Below are positions 31,888 to 41,429 of a DNA stretch of 64,000 nucleotides, piece after piece. The stretch is from assembly GCF_000981385.1 (NCBI RefSeq), contig NZ_LATZ01000010.1, positions 1-64,000 on the forward strand. Reading direction: 5' to 3'. Below the pieces are notes generated by a model. That model was given only the letters and a program-made list of their open reading frames with translations, did not search any database and had not been told where the DNA came from. The stretch is from Bacillus sp. SA1-12 (GTDB taxonomy: Bacteria > Bacillota > Bacilli > Bacillales > Bacillaceae). How positions within the stretch are numbered: the first letter of the stretch is position 1; each line of letters starts with the position of its first letter. The position numbers and the translations under genes were made by a program.

Positions 31888-34179
31888 TTGGAGTGGAAAA
31901 AGGTGTTTCTTGTTCTTTCCGCAGTCATTTTATGTTTTGGATTAGGGGAGTTTTCATTCATTATTCAAGAAGGTCAGGCTGCAGAGGAGAATCATAAAGT
32001 CTTAGCCTTTCCGGGAGCAGAAGGAGGGGGAATGTATACAAGCGGAGGACGCGGCTTAGATGTCTATGAGGTAACAACCTTAGAGGATTATGATGGTTTA
32101 GAAACACCAATAAAAGGATCATTAAGAGACGCAGTCAGTCAAGGAAATCGAACGATTGTTTTCAGAGTATCGGGAACAATTCATCTTAAGCAGCAATTAA
32201 GAATTGAACAAAAGAATCTTACAATAGCCGGGCAAACGGCACCAGGTGATGGAATTACTGTAGCTGGCTTTGGCACTGATATTTCTGGATCTGAAAATAT
32301 TATGATTCGTTACATGAGATTTAGACCAGGCAGTGCCAATCTTGAAACAGAGCCTGATGCTTTTGGCGGACGTGATGTCAAAAATGCCATGATTGATCAC
32401 ATCTCTACAAGCTGGTCTGTAGATGAGACGCTCTCTTTTTATCGAAATGATAATACAACCCTGCAATGGAGCATTATTAGCGAGAGCCTGTATATTTCAG
32501 GACATGCAAAAGGAAGACATGGTTATGGCGGAATTTGGGGCGGTGAGAATGCAACCTTTGCTAATAATTTAATCGCCAGCCATACTAGCCGCCTTCCTGC
32601 ACTAGGCAATACAGGGAATAAACTTCACCCTGTATCAAGCACCGATATGGTAAACAATGTGATCTATAATTGGGGCTTTAATTCAACATATGGCGGAAAT
32701 GATCAAGAGAATAATATCATCAATAATTACTACAAGCCTGGTCCATCGACACATGACATGGTGATGAAGCGTGTTGTCAGTCCTGGTCAAACCGGCAAAT
32801 CCAGTTGGTTTTATATAAAGGGTAATTATATGGATGGCAATAAAGCTGTGACTGAAGATAATACATTAGGAATTGAAGACATAAAAACTGGTACAATCTT
32901 TGCTGACACACCGTATAAAGTGCTAGGCCATGACTCACTAAACATAAAAACTGCAGAAAAAGCCTATGAAGAAGTGTTAAAAAAATCAGGTGCAACCTAT
33001 CCGCGCAGAGATGCTGTTGATGCTCGGATTGTAGGTGATGTCAGAAATGGAACCGGCAGATTTATTAATAATGAATGGGAAACAGGGGGATATCCAGAAT
33101 TAACATCTGCTAAGGCGCCAATTGATACAGATCATGATGGAATCCCAGATAAGTGGGAGGACGCAAACGGATTAAACCCTCATGATAAGGGGGATGGAAA
33201 AGAGATTTCAGCATCAGGGTATTCAAATTTGGAATTATATCTGCATTCCCTTGTAAATATGGATTATAAACCTGTTAATCCAGAGGCAGAGCTGCTTTCA
33301 CCTAAATTAAACGAAGTGTATAAAGCAGGTTCAACGATTAAACTAAACGTAAAGCTAGAGGATAAACAGAGTATTTCCAAGGTAGAGTATTACCAGAATG
33401 ATGTGAAAATTGGCGAGTCTGCAAAGGGGAATTTCGATTTTAATTGGGAGAATGCGCCTGATGGCACTTGGTATATTTCCGCTAAAGCAATCGATATACA
33501 TGGAAATGCCACTCAAACGACTTCTATGCCGATCCATGTTAACACATTTAAACAGACTGGTGGTTGGAAAGCTAAAGATATTGGAAATGTCCCAATAAAA
33601 GGAAACACCACGAAAACAGCAAATGGACTGACGGTCAAGGGCTCAGGACGTATTGATCAAAAGGCTGATGCTTTCCACTTTGCTTTTAAAGAAGTGAAGG
33701 GAGATGCAGAACTAATTGCAAAAATTGATTCCCTAACCAGAGTTGACAATAATGCCATTTCTGGATTAATGATACGTGACAGTCTTGAAAGAAATGCCGC
33801 AACAGCGATTATTAGTTCATCTGTTGTAAAAGCGGATCAACAAGACACGCCTTATTCTGTCCATTTTTCAACACGTACAAAAGAGGGAGAGGCTATTTTA
33901 GCTCCTGGTGAATATGATCGGCCAGAGGAAATCGGTGTCCCTTCCATCAAGGGAACAACACTTCCTTTCTGGTTGAAAATCACGAGGAAAGGGGATGTCC
34001 TAACAGGGTATGCCTCTGAAGACGGAGAAAATTGGACTGAGGTTGGCCGCAAAGAAATTAAGATGGGCGAAAAGATATATATCGGATTTGCTGTAGATGC
34101 AGCCAAAAATACGAGCGATTTTAATCATTATAATACAGCAATGTTCTCTGCCATTTCCTTAATAGGAGATATACGTTAA
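31888..34179 (+). CDS. Secreted PL1-family pectate lyase with accessory domains
   Basis: This protein (about 763 residues) has a signal peptide (WKKVFLVLSAVILCFGLGEF, cleaved near QAAEE). The catalytic PL1 parallel beta-helix spans about 30-400: AFPGAEGGGMYTSGGRG, GSLRDAV, RTIVFRVSGTI, IMIRYMRFRPG, DHISTSWSVDE. A calcium-type DTDHDGIPDKWEDANGLNP segment follows, then an Ig-like module (SPKLNEVYKAGSTIKLNV) and a C-terminal beta-sandwich probably aiding binding. It cleaves polygalacturonate by beta-elimination outside the cell. A TTG start at 31888 is preferred because AAAGGAG lies 8 bases before it; ATG 31867 has none. It is the only exported enzyme of the locus. Confidence 0.88.
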   Translation: MEWKKVFLVLSAVILCFGLGEFSFIIQEGQAAEENHKVLAFPGAEGGGMYTSGGRGLDVYEVTTLEDYDGLETPIKGSLRDAVSQGNRTIVFRVSGTIHLKQQLRIEQKNLTIAGQTAPGDGITVAGFGTDISGSENIMIRYMRFRPGSANLETEPDAFGGRDVKNAMIDHISTSWSVDETLSFYRNDNTTLQWSIISESLYISGHAKGRHGYGGIWGGENATFANNLIASHTSRLPALGNTGNKLHPVSSTDMVNNVIYNWGFNSTYGGNDQENNIINNYYKPGPSTHDMVMKRVVSPGQTGKSSWFYIKGNYMDGNKAVTEDNTLGIEDIKTGTIFADTPYKVLGHDSLNIKTAEKAYEEVLKKSGATYPRRDAVDARIVGDVRNGTGRFINNEWETGGYPELTSAKAPIDTDHDGIPDKWEDANGLNPHDKGDGKEISASGYSNLELYLHSLVNMDYKPVNPEAELLSPKLNEVYKAGSTIKLNVKLEDKQSISKVEYYQNDVKIGESAKGNFDFNWENAPDGTWYISAKAIDIHGNATQTTSMPIHVNTFKQTGGWKAKDIGNVPIKGNTTKTANGLTVKGSGRIDQKADAFHFAFKEVKGDAELIAKIDSLTRVDNNAISGLMIRDSLERNAATAIISSSVVKADQQDTPYSVHFSTRTKEGEAILAPGEYDRPEEIGVPSIKGTTLPFWLKITRKGDVLTGYASEDGENWTEVGRKEIKMGEKIYIGFAVDAAKNTSDFNHYNTAMFSAISLIGDIR

Positions 34180-34212
34180 TAAACTAGTGTGAAGTGAGTA
34201 TTCCATTATGAT

Positions 34213-34250
34213 AAAGAGGAGCATTCGCAGGAGCGTTCGCTTCTCTTTTT
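34213..34250 (+). terminator. Terminator after the pectate lyase
   Basis: AAAGAGGAGC pairs with GCTTCTCTTT (one wobble), then TTTA. Confidence 0.75.
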
Positions 34251-34321
34251 AGTAGAAATTTCTTCACCCATCTTAAAAAGATAATATTGTCTGGGAAATA
34301 TGATGGGGCGTTTAACGTATA

Positions 34322-34373
34322 TTGACAGGTAAAATACGAGAGTCATATAATATTTTAGATGTAAGCGTTTTAA
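34322..34373 (+). promoter_or_regulatory. Promoter and cre-like site of the AraC regulator
   Basis: TTGACA (34322-34327) and TATAAT (34346-34351) are both consensus, spaced by 18 bp. TGTAAGCGTTTTAA (34360-34373) follows at about the start site and matches cre at 13 of 14 positions. CcpA would repress by promoter occlusion. Confidence 0.78.
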
Positions 34374-34398
34374 TAGTGGTGGGAAGGGTTGATTAGCA

Positions 34399-36666
34399 AT
34401 GAAACATAAACCAAAGTATTTTTATCGTATTTTTTTACCTTTTGTTTTAGTAGGAACTCTTGCCATGATCTTATTTAATGGTTTTGCGTATTTTTTTACA
34501 AAGGATTCATTTGAAGAGAAAATCATATTAGAAAAGCAGGAAAATGTCGTTCAGACTATGAATACATTTGAACAGAAATTACAAACACTAGATTATGCTC
34601 TAAATTCCTATGTTCATGATTCCGGATTCAAGAGATATATTAACGAGACGTTAACGGTCAAGAATTTTGACACGTATCAATCAATAGATAAACAATTAAA
34701 CTATATCTCTTCCTTCGGACCGAGTCAAACTACAATTGATTTAGTAAGTTTAAAAGGGAATTGGGTCATAAATCAAAACGGATTAAAGGAACTTACTAAG
34801 TCAGAGAAGGATTACATAACATCACATTACTTGTCACTCCAGCATCCCTCCACATGGTTAAAGGAAGAGAAGGTAAAAAATGAGATTAAGCTTGTAAAAC
34901 AAACCCCCTATTATCAGTCAAGTAAGAATGGTGTTCTCATTGTTCATATCCCATTAAAGGCATTAACAAGTCTTCTTTATAAACAAGCTGAATCAAGTCC
35001 AATTTATATTTATAGCCAAGATGGAACACTCATCTATCAGAGTGATTCAGATGAACAGGCGATCAATCAAAAAATCATCAATGACCTAACACATGATCAT
35101 CAAGGACAGACAAGTGTCATTCCAGTTGACATACAAGGAGTGGGGCAGTATAAAGTAGCCTATGCAAAATCAGGGTATAATGGATGGATTTACTTAACGA
35201 AAATAAGTGATTCGGAGTTTTCCGAAGCGATGAAACCAACGATTATCGGCACTGTGTTAATGAGTGTTTTTATGTTAATCGTTACCGTCATTATTGCCTA
35301 TGTCAGTTCTGACTATTTTTCTAAACCGATTCGTGAGCTGCAGAAATTCATTCCGAAAATGCAAAGGAATGAATATAGAGATGAATTTGAACTTATTGGC
35401 AAATCGATTCGTGAAGTTATGAATAAAAACCAATCACTTGAACATATTATCACAAGTCAATATGAACAATTAAAGACGTTGTTTATGTTAAATCTATTTC
35501 ATGGGCGTATGAATGAGCAAGAAATCAGCGAGCAATTGCAGGCTTTTAAGTATTCACAAAACTGGCAGTACCTCTATGTGCTGGCCATCCAATTTGATCA
35601 TTTAGACAACAAAAACTATACGAGGAAAGATAAAGACGTACTATTGTTTTCGATCAACCAGCTTGTATCAGAAATTATTGGCGAAGAAGAGCATCTAACT
35701 CCTACAGTAATTGATTCGCAGACCCAGGCAACAATTTTTATTTGCCAAAATTCAAAAACAGATCAGCATGTTTTAGTGATTAATCAGTATGCTGAAAAGA
35801 TACAGAAAGCGGTTAAGGAAATCTTTAATTTAACGATAAGCATAGGGATAAGCAGTCCTTTTAAAAGGCTGGCAGATAGTAAATTAGCGCTGGGACAAGG
35901 GATTGAAGCGTTAAAATACCGCTTAAAGGTAGGAAAAGAATCCATTATTTTCTATGAAAGTGTTTCTTCCATTTTTAAAAATAATCACATCAAAACCTAT
36001 TTTCCCAAAATCTTGGAAAATCAATTGTTTGATGCGATTAAATTAGGTGAAAATGATAAAGCAAAGGAAACTTTGCATCTATTGCTGGCAGACTTGTTTA
36101 AAAATAATACAAATCCTCATGAATTGGAAGTTAATATCATGCGGTTTTTAAATGATTTAATTAGCTTCATGCATATTGTGGGGATGGATACATTGATGAT
36201 AGAAGATCATAAAACACTATATAACGCGATCTCTGAAATGAAAACATCTGAAGAAATTGAAATGTTTGTCAAACACAAAATCGTTTATCCGATGATCAAT
36301 GCGATTACGGAGCGTACCGATTCTCAATATAAGACCATTTCCGATAAAATTGTTTATATTATTCAAAATGAATTTGATACAGAGCTATCATTAGAAAGTA
36401 TCGCAGCCCGGCTTCATTATAATAAAAATTATTTAAGCAGCATTTTTAAAAAGGAATTCAAGCAATCTTTTAGCGAATACCTTGCCCTTTATCGATACGA
36501 TATGGCAAAGAAATGGTTGAAGGAAACAAATATGTCAGTTAAAGAGATATCGGAAAAGCTGCAATATAAAAATTCGCAAAATTTTATCCGTTCCTTTCGT
36601 AAATTTGAAGGAACGACACCAGGGAAATACCGGGATTTACATCGAGGTGAGACACTATCCTTTTAA
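34399..36666 (+). CDS. YesS-like membrane-anchored AraC-family regulator
   Basis: This 755-residue regulator has a transmembrane helix at about residues 13-35, an extracellular sensor of about 240 residues, and a second helix near 280-305 (GTVLMSVFMLIVTVIIAYV). A cytoplasmic linker follows, and a C-terminal AraC DNA-binding domain (about 650-750: LSLESIAARLHYNKNYLSSIFKKEF and MSVKEISEKLQYKNSQNFIRSFRKF). Length and layout equal B. subtilis YesS (761), which activates rhamnogalacturonan genes. It should sense pectin oligomers outside and bind DNA directly, probably the AAGTAATCAT pair at 37915. Its own promoter carries a cre-like site. Confidence 0.88.
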   Translation: MKHKPKYFYRIFLPFVLVGTLAMILFNGFAYFFTKDSFEEKIILEKQENVVQTMNTFEQKLQTLDYALNSYVHDSGFKRYINETLTVKNFDTYQSIDKQLNYISSFGPSQTTIDLVSLKGNWVINQNGLKELTKSEKDYITSHYLSLQHPSTWLKEEKVKNEIKLVKQTPYYQSSKNGVLIVHIPLKALTSLLYKQAESSPIYIYSQDGTLIYQSDSDEQAINQKIINDLTHDHQGQTSVIPVDIQGVGQYKVAYAKSGYNGWIYLTKISDSEFSEAMKPTIIGTVLMSVFMLIVTVIIAYVSSDYFSKPIRELQKFIPKMQRNEYRDEFELIGKSIREVMNKNQSLEHIITSQYEQLKTLFMLNLFHGRMNEQEISEQLQAFKYSQNWQYLYVLAIQFDHLDNKNYTRKDKDVLLFSINQLVSEIIGEEEHLTPTVIDSQTQATIFICQNSKTDQHVLVINQYAEKIQKAVKEIFNLTISIGISSPFKRLADSKLALGQGIEALKYRLKVGKESIIFYESVSSIFKNNHIKTYFPKILENQLFDAIKLGENDKAKETLHLLLADLFKNNTNPHELEVNIMRFLNDLISFMHIVGMDTLMIEDHKTLYNAISEMKTSEEIEMFVKHKIVYPMINAITERTDSQYKTISDKIVYIIQNEFDTELSLESIAARLHYNKNYLSSIFKKEFKQSFSEYLALYRYDMAKKWLKETNMSVKEISEKLQYKNSQNFIRSFRKFEGTTPGKYRDLHRGETLSF

Positions 36667-36704
36667 AAAGTTGAGCAGGAAAATCTCCTGCTCAACTTTT
36701 TTGT
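36665..36704 (+). terminator. Terminator after the AraC regulator
   Basis: AAAAAGTTGAGCAGGA pairs with TCCTGCTCAACTTTTTT around a 5-base loop. Confidence 0.92.
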
Positions 36705-36802
36705 CGTTTAGTAAATTAAAATTCTTTTAATGCAAGTTGCAGTCAGGCGATTAACGCCGTGTTTTTGACTGCCAGGGCTCACTACCCCTTCCAGGTCTTG
36801 AG

Positions 36803-36854
36803 GATTTGGAATTGAAGGCAAAGAGCGGCTTCTATTCCAAATCGTTTTATTTGC
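36803..36854 (-). repeat. Dispersed hairpin repeat (family B, copy 2)
   Basis: GATTTGGAATTGAAGGCAAA and TTCTATTCCAAATCG followed by TTTTATTTGC match the copy at 9184-9240 except in the loop. It lies just downstream of the minus-strand permease gene. Confidence 0.7.
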
Positions 36855-36887
36855 TCAAAGTTATTTAAAGCGCTTGCACTTTTGTTC

Positions 36888-37760
36888 TTAAGCCTTCACA
36901 GAACCTACAAAGGCTCCCTTTACAAAATACTTCTGCAGGAATGGATAGACGATTAACATAGGTATGGTTGCAACTGCGATAACAGCCATTTTGATTGTTT
37001 GGGCAGGAGGAACAATATCTACAGCAGAATTGTCGGCCTGCATGCCGCTGGATACGATAACAATCTGGCGAAGCAATACTTGAATTGGCCATTTGCCGGA
37101 ATCGTTTAAGTATAAAATTGCATTCGTATATTCATTCCAATAGGCAACAGCATAAAATAATGAGATCGTTGCAATCGATGGAAGTGATAATGGCAGAATA
37201 ATCTTAAAGAAAATCATAATATCGTTATAACCATCCACCTTTGCGGATTCCTCGAGACTATCGGGGATCGCTTGAAAAAAGTTTCTCATAATGATTAAGT
37301 TAAAGGCACTAATTGCGACAGGAAGAATTAACGCCCAGTAGGAATCAATAAGCCCCAGATTTCTTACTACAAGGTATGTGGGAATCATTCCCCCGCTAAA
37401 CAGCATGGTGAAGACGACAATAAAATTGATGGCCTTTCTTCCATATAAATATCTTCTGGACAAGCCGTAAGCCATAAAAGCGGTTAAAACCATACTGACG
37501 AAGGTCCCAACCCCTGTGACTCCTATTGATACGGCGAAGCTCTTAAAAATCGTCGGTGTCGAAAAAATATAGTGATAAGCATCTAATGTAAAAGTTGTTG
37601 GGAAAAGGATGAACGTTTTCTCAACAACCTCCTGCGATGTTGCAAATGAACTTGCAATAACGTTAACAAATGGGAGAAAGCAAGCTAACCCGATTAATAG
37701 CAGGATCGTATAGTTAAAAAAGTTAAAGATACGATTGCCTATTGAATTTTCATACTTCAA
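36888..37760 (-). CDS. lplC: LplC-like carbohydrate ABC permease
   Basis: This 290-residue permease has six helices and the EAA-type motif PDSLEESAKVDGYNDIMIFFKIILPLSLP, which contacts the ATPase. YPFLQKYFVKGAFVGSVKA at the C-terminus is typical of LplC/YtcP permeases. A TTG start at 37760 (KYENSIGNRIFN) is chosen because GGAGGG lies 6 bases upstream; the ORF extends 14 codons further to an ATG without one. Its usual partners lplB and lplA lie divergently at 38092 and 39873, an uncommon split. No ATPase gene is nearby, so an MsmX-type shared ATPase is expected. Confidence 0.88.
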   Translation of the reverse strand: MKYENSIGNRIFNFFNYTILLLIGLACFLPFVNVIASSFATSQEVVEKTFILFPTTFTLDAYHYIFSTPTIFKSFAVSIGVTGVGTFVSMVLTAFMAYGLSRRYLYGRKAINFIVVFTMLFSGGMIPTYLVVRNLGLIDSYWALILPVAISAFNLIIMRNFFQAIPDSLEESAKVDGYNDIMIFFKIILPLSLPSIATISLFYAVAYWNEYTNAILYLNDSGKWPIQVLLRQIVIVSSGMQADNSAVDIVPPAQTIKMAVIAVATIPMLIVYPFLQKYFVKGAFVGSVKA

Positions 37761-37914
37761 ATTGATCCCTCCATAGCTATTTTTTTCTTCTATTTCTAGC
37801 ATTACTATAGCAATGGAAAAATAAGTACGTCTATAATCATTTCTTCATGAGTTTTATATAGGCAATGATTATGAAACTGAAAAAAAATATAGAAGAAACC
37901 TAGAAAATTCCTTC

Positions 37915-37944
37915 AAGTAATCATGAGAGATGAAAAGTAATCAT
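37915..37944 (+). promoter_or_regulatory. Direct repeat AAGTAATCAT x2, candidate AraC-type site
   Basis: AAGTAATCAT occurs at 37915-37924 and 37935-37944, exactly 20 bp apart (two helical turns), the spacing AraC regulators prefer. Two more TAATCAT cores lie at 37834 and, inverted, 37865. A cre-like GTAAGCGTTTAC follows at 37963. The region separates the divergent permease genes, so one activator could serve both directions. Confidence 0.6.
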
Positions 37945-38091
37945 TAAAACAGATCGCGCTTAGTAAGCGTTTACCACAGCTTTAAAAATCCTGTTTCTTA
38001 CAGAATGATTGTAGACGGAATGCCAAACAATCCTTTACTTTTGATCTATACGAAACATTCGTAACTGACAAAATAAAAGGAGGGTTTAAGT

Positions 38092-39078
38092 GTGAGAGAG
38101 ACAATGATTCCTATAAAAGATCAACACGGCCATCAACCTGTACTTGATAGGAAAGCAATTAAACTGGAAACAAGAAAAAAGAACATCGCAAGTATTGGCC
38201 GAAACAAATACTTATATTTTATGATATTGCCGGGCCTCTTGTACTTTATCATTTTTAAATATGTGCCAATGGGAGGACTGATCATTGCCTTTCAGGATTA
38301 TCAGCCGTTTTTAGGGGTCCTCGGCAGTCCATGGGCAGGAATGAAACATTTTATTCGGCTATTTACAGAGCCAACGTTTTTTATGTTACTAACAAATACG
38401 TTGTTTTTGTTTGCTTTAAATTTATTTATTTTTTTCCCGATTCCGATCATCTTAGCGTTAATGTTAAATGAAGTAAGAGGGAAAATTTTTAAAAGCACAA
38501 TCCAAACCGTTATCTATATTCCCCATTTTATGTCATGGGTTATTATTGTATCGATTTCTTACGTCTTCCTCACAGTTGATGGCGGAGTTGTAAATGAATT
38601 AATTGCAACTGCCGGTGGAGAAAAGATGGATTTCTTAACTGATGGTGCTTGGACTCAAGCAATTTACATTCTGCAGATTATCTGGAAGGAAATGGGCTGG
38701 TCAACCATCATTTACTTGGCAGCAGTGACAGCAGTAGATCCACAATTATATGAAGCAGCAAAAATGGACGGGGCAAATAGACTCCGTCAAATCTGGCATG
38801 TTACCTTGCCGGCTATTCGTCCAGTTATTATTATTCTATTAATCTTAAAAATTGGGCAAACATTGGATTTAGGGTTTGAACATGTTTACCTGCTGCTAAA
38901 CTCACTTAACCGGGAGTCAATGGAAATATTCGATACCTATGTCTATACAGCGGGATTGAAAAATGGTCAATTAAGCTATAGTACAGCTGTTGGTTTATTT
39001 AAAGGAATTGTCGGATTAATCCTGGTGATTGGAGCAAATAAATTAGCGAAGAAATTTGGGGAAGACGGGCTTTACTAA
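38092..39078 (+). CDS. lplB: LplB-like carbohydrate ABC permease
   Basis: This 328-residue permease has an N-terminal cytoplasmic stretch and six helices. LPGLLYFIIFKYVPMGGLIIAFQDYQP is the family start and the EAA loop is DPQLYEAAKMDGANRLRQIWHVTLP. The C-terminus KKFGEDGLY matches LplB/YtcQ-type subunits. It imports complex oligosaccharides with the LplC-like and LplA-like proteins. A GTG start is set by AAGGAGGG at 8 bases. It is the first gene of the plus-strand pectin operon, behind the AraC-type repeats. Confidence 0.9.
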   Translation: MRETMIPIKDQHGHQPVLDRKAIKLETRKKNIASIGRNKYLYFMILPGLLYFIIFKYVPMGGLIIAFQDYQPFLGVLGSPWAGMKHFIRLFTEPTFFMLLTNTLFLFALNLFIFFPIPIILALMLNEVRGKIFKSTIQTVIYIPHFMSWVIIVSISYVFLTVDGGVVNELIATAGGEKMDFLTDGAWTQAIYILQIIWKEMGWSTIIYLAAVTAVDPQLYEAAKMDGANRLRQIWHVTLPAIRPVIIILLILKIGQTLDLGFEHVYLLLNSLNRESMEIFDTYVYTAGLKNGQLSYSTAVGLFKGIVGLILVIGANKLAKKFGEDGLY

Positions 39079-39129
39079 CACAATTAATTGGCAGCGTTAT
39101 CAAATGTTAATAGAAAGGAGGTTGACTTG

Positions 39130-39753
39130 GTGAGTAAAATGGCCGAGAGGTTAAATGAAATATGTATCCGTCTTCTACAGCTGGTCTACCTCAATGTTCT
39201 TTGGATAGCTTTCACCTTGTTAGGGTTAGGTTTAGCGGGGATCGGCCCTTCTACATTAGCACTCACTACAGTGATCAGGCAGTGGATTCGAGGAAATAGT
39301 GATATCCCTATTTTCACGACATTCTGGCAAACATATCGTTCCAGCTTTAAAGAAGCATCGGTCATAGGTGTGATTTATTTTGTCATCGGCTGGATTTTAT
39401 ATGTTGATCTTTTATATGTCCAGTCCTTTTACTTGCGTGCATTAGTTGTCTTTGTGTGTTTTATCTATATGGTTTCGCTTTGTTATGTTTTTCCGATTAT
39501 GGCCCACTATGATTGGAAAAGCACCATTCTTAAACTGAAGTGCTCTGTCTTGTTTGGAATCTCATATTTACAGTATACATTGATTTTGTTTGTTGCATTG
39601 GCGCTGATCTATTTGATTCTCTTTATGTATCCAGGCGCACTCATATTCTTTGGGATTAGTATTGGGAATTACGCCGTTATGTGGATGACAAATCAAGTAT
39701 TTATGAAAATTGAAACCCAAGCAGGGATTCAAGAAAGTGAGAATCGATTCTAA
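39130..39753 (+). CDS. DUF624 membrane protein (YesL-like)
   Basis: This 207-residue protein has four to five membrane helices and the DUF624 start RLNEICIRLLQLVYLNVLWIAFTLLGLGLAGIGPSTLA. B. subtilis YesL and YesV are the counterparts in the rhamnogalacturonan cluster; the function is unknown but they always accompany LplABC-type transporters. GTG 39130 is chosen since AGAAAGGAGG lies 8 bases before it. It lies between the permease and the binding-protein genes and is probably an accessory to that importer. Confidence 0.85.
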   Translation: MSKMAERLNEICIRLLQLVYLNVLWIAFTLLGLGLAGIGPSTLALTTVIRQWIRGNSDIPIFTTFWQTYRSSFKEASVIGVIYFVIGWILYVDLLYVQSFYLRALVVFVCFIYMVSLCYVFPIMAHYDWKSTILKLKCSVLFGISYLQYTLILFVALALIYLILFMYPGALIFFGISIGNYAVMWMTNQVFMKIETQAGIQESENRF

Positions 39754-39808
39754 CACAAGTTTAAGGGGGTGGAAATGAGAAAACGAAGAAAAGTTCCGTG
39801 GGGAGATC

Positions 39809-39871
39809 ATGCTAAAAGAGTATGATGATGTCTATAAAAAACTCAACGTACTGAAAGGGGAAAATTATTGA
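39809..39871 (+). CDS. Possible 20-residue leader peptide before lplA
   Basis: ATGCTAAAAGAG... encodes MLKEYDDVYKKLNVLKGENY and stops at TGA, two bases before the lplA ATG. GGGGAGATC precedes it. The near-overlap would allow translational coupling to the binding-protein gene. It may be a remnant or chance frame; a similar short ORF precedes the binding-protein gene at 59178. Confidence 0.3.
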   Translation: MLKEYDDVYKKLNVLKGENY

Positions 39872-39872
39872 T

Positions 39873-41396
39873 ATGAAAAAGATAAAGAAAAAGAATTTTG
39901 TAAAATTAGCAGCGGTAAATGTGTTAGTAGCATCGCAACTTCTTCTTGCAGCTTGTTCTAATCAAAATGAACAAGCAAGCGGAAATTCTGAAGTATATGA
40001 TCCAGAAGCAAAAGTTGAAGTGAATTGGACAGCAATTCTGCACACTCCTTCGCCGCCAACTGATGTGGTGTTAAAAGAGATTGAAGAAGCAACTAATTCC
40101 ACCATTCAATTTAATTGGGTTCCAGATGCTTCAAAAGAAGAAAGAATAACAGCCGCCCTAGCTTCTGGGGAATTATCTGACATGGTTTCCTTAACCATGC
40201 TGACAAACTCATCTGTTAGACAGTCCTTAAAATCGGGGATGTTTTGGGATGTAGAAAAGTATTTGAATGATTATGATAATTTGAAATTAATTTCTGAAGA
40301 TATTCGCACATCTGCATCCATTGATGGAAAACTATATGGCGTCCCGTTTCAAAAAGATATAGCGCGTTCTGGACTATTAATACGTAAGGATTGGTTAGAC
40401 AATTTAGGACTAAAAGTACCAACCACGTTAGAAGAATTATACGAGGTAGCGAGAGCGTTCACAGAAGATGATCCAGATGGAAATGGAAAAGCAGACACAG
40501 TGGGTTTTGGGGATAGAAGTGATCTAAGATACAGCAGTTTCAAAACGTTAAGCTCTTACTTTGGGACACCAAATGGCTGGGCGGTTGAAGAAAATGGAAA
40601 GTTTACGCCGGAATTTACGACTCAAGCGTATAAGGATACGATGAACTATTCAAGAAAATTATATGAAAATGGTTACTTAGACCAAGATTTTGCCGTAACT
40701 GCTAAAACAGATCAACAGCAAAAATTTGCCCAAGGGAAAACAGGTATCTATACAGGTCTGGTTGATATTAAAAACTTAAAAACCTTGGCACAAGGTATTC
40801 AAGACGAAATGGAAATCGTTCCAGTTAATAAAATTAAAGGTCCTGATGGCGAATATCATATTTGGTCTGAAAATAGCGGAGTAGGCGGCTTGATGGCTTT
40901 CCCAAAATCAGAGGTTAAAAATGAGGCAGAATTGAAGCGCTTGCTGCAATTTGTCAATGATTTAATCGATGAGGAAGTCTTTATGCTCATGACAGGCGGT
41001 ATTGAAGGGACACATTATGAAACCGATGAAAACGGAGCTTTTAAAATCTTAGACGATGATTTATGGCAGAAAGACGTTCAGCCATTTTCCAGCTCAAGAC
41101 CAAGTGAAATAACTCATTCTTTAATAGATTCTGACCCTTCTAAACAACTGGTTAATGAATTAATCAAAGAAAATGCTGAATTTGCGGACTTGGATCCTAC
41201 CGTTCCGCTTGATTCACAAACAGCAAATGAAAGAGGAACAGAGTTACAAAAAATTATTACTGATGCGACAATCAAATACATCATGGGAGAAATTGATGAG
41301 AAGGGCTTTGATGCAGAAGTAGAGAAGTGGAAAAAATCTGGCGGAGATGCAATGACGAAGGAATATGAAGAGGCGTATAAGAAAGCACAAAATTAA
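39873..41396 (+). CDS. lplA: LplA-like oligosaccharide-binding lipoprotein
   Basis: This 507-residue solute-binding protein has a lipoprotein signal (LLLAAC, Cys about residue 28) and the large LplA-type fold. VEVNWTAILHTPSPPTDVVLKEIEE, GELSDMV and FQKDIARSGLLIRKDWLDNLGLKVPTTLEELYEV are typical. A DPDGNGKADTVG calcium-like loop is also a family trait. It captures pectin-derived oligomers for the LplB/LplC permeases. Length (about 500) matches LplA/YtcQ. It is followed by a structured repeat with a terminator, so the downstream enzyme genes may have their own expression level. Confidence 0.9.
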   Translation: MKKIKKKNFVKLAAVNVLVASQLLLAACSNQNEQASGNSEVYDPEAKVEVNWTAILHTPSPPTDVVLKEIEEATNSTIQFNWVPDASKEERITAALASGELSDMVSLTMLTNSSVRQSLKSGMFWDVEKYLNDYDNLKLISEDIRTSASIDGKLYGVPFQKDIARSGLLIRKDWLDNLGLKVPTTLEELYEVARAFTEDDPDGNGKADTVGFGDRSDLRYSSFKTLSSYFGTPNGWAVEENGKFTPEFTTQAYKDTMNYSRKLYENGYLDQDFAVTAKTDQQQKFAQGKTGIYTGLVDIKNLKTLAQGIQDEMEIVPVNKIKGPDGEYHIWSENSGVGGLMAFPKSEVKNEAELKRLLQFVNDLIDEEVFMLMTGGIEGTHYETDENGAFKILDDDLWQKDVQPFSSSRPSEITHSLIDSDPSKQLVNELIKENAEFADLDPTVPLDSQTANERGTELQKIITDATIKYIMGEIDEKGFDAEVEKWKKSGGDAMTKEYEEAYKKAQN

Positions 41397-41429
41397 CGGA
41401 ACGACTAGAAGGTCCTTTCTTCTTTATCC

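Noticed and set aside
32197-32466. Minus-strand ORFs inside the pectate lyase, and similar shadows in other large genes
   Set aside because: They lie fully inside well-supported genes and lack ribosome binding sites or domains.
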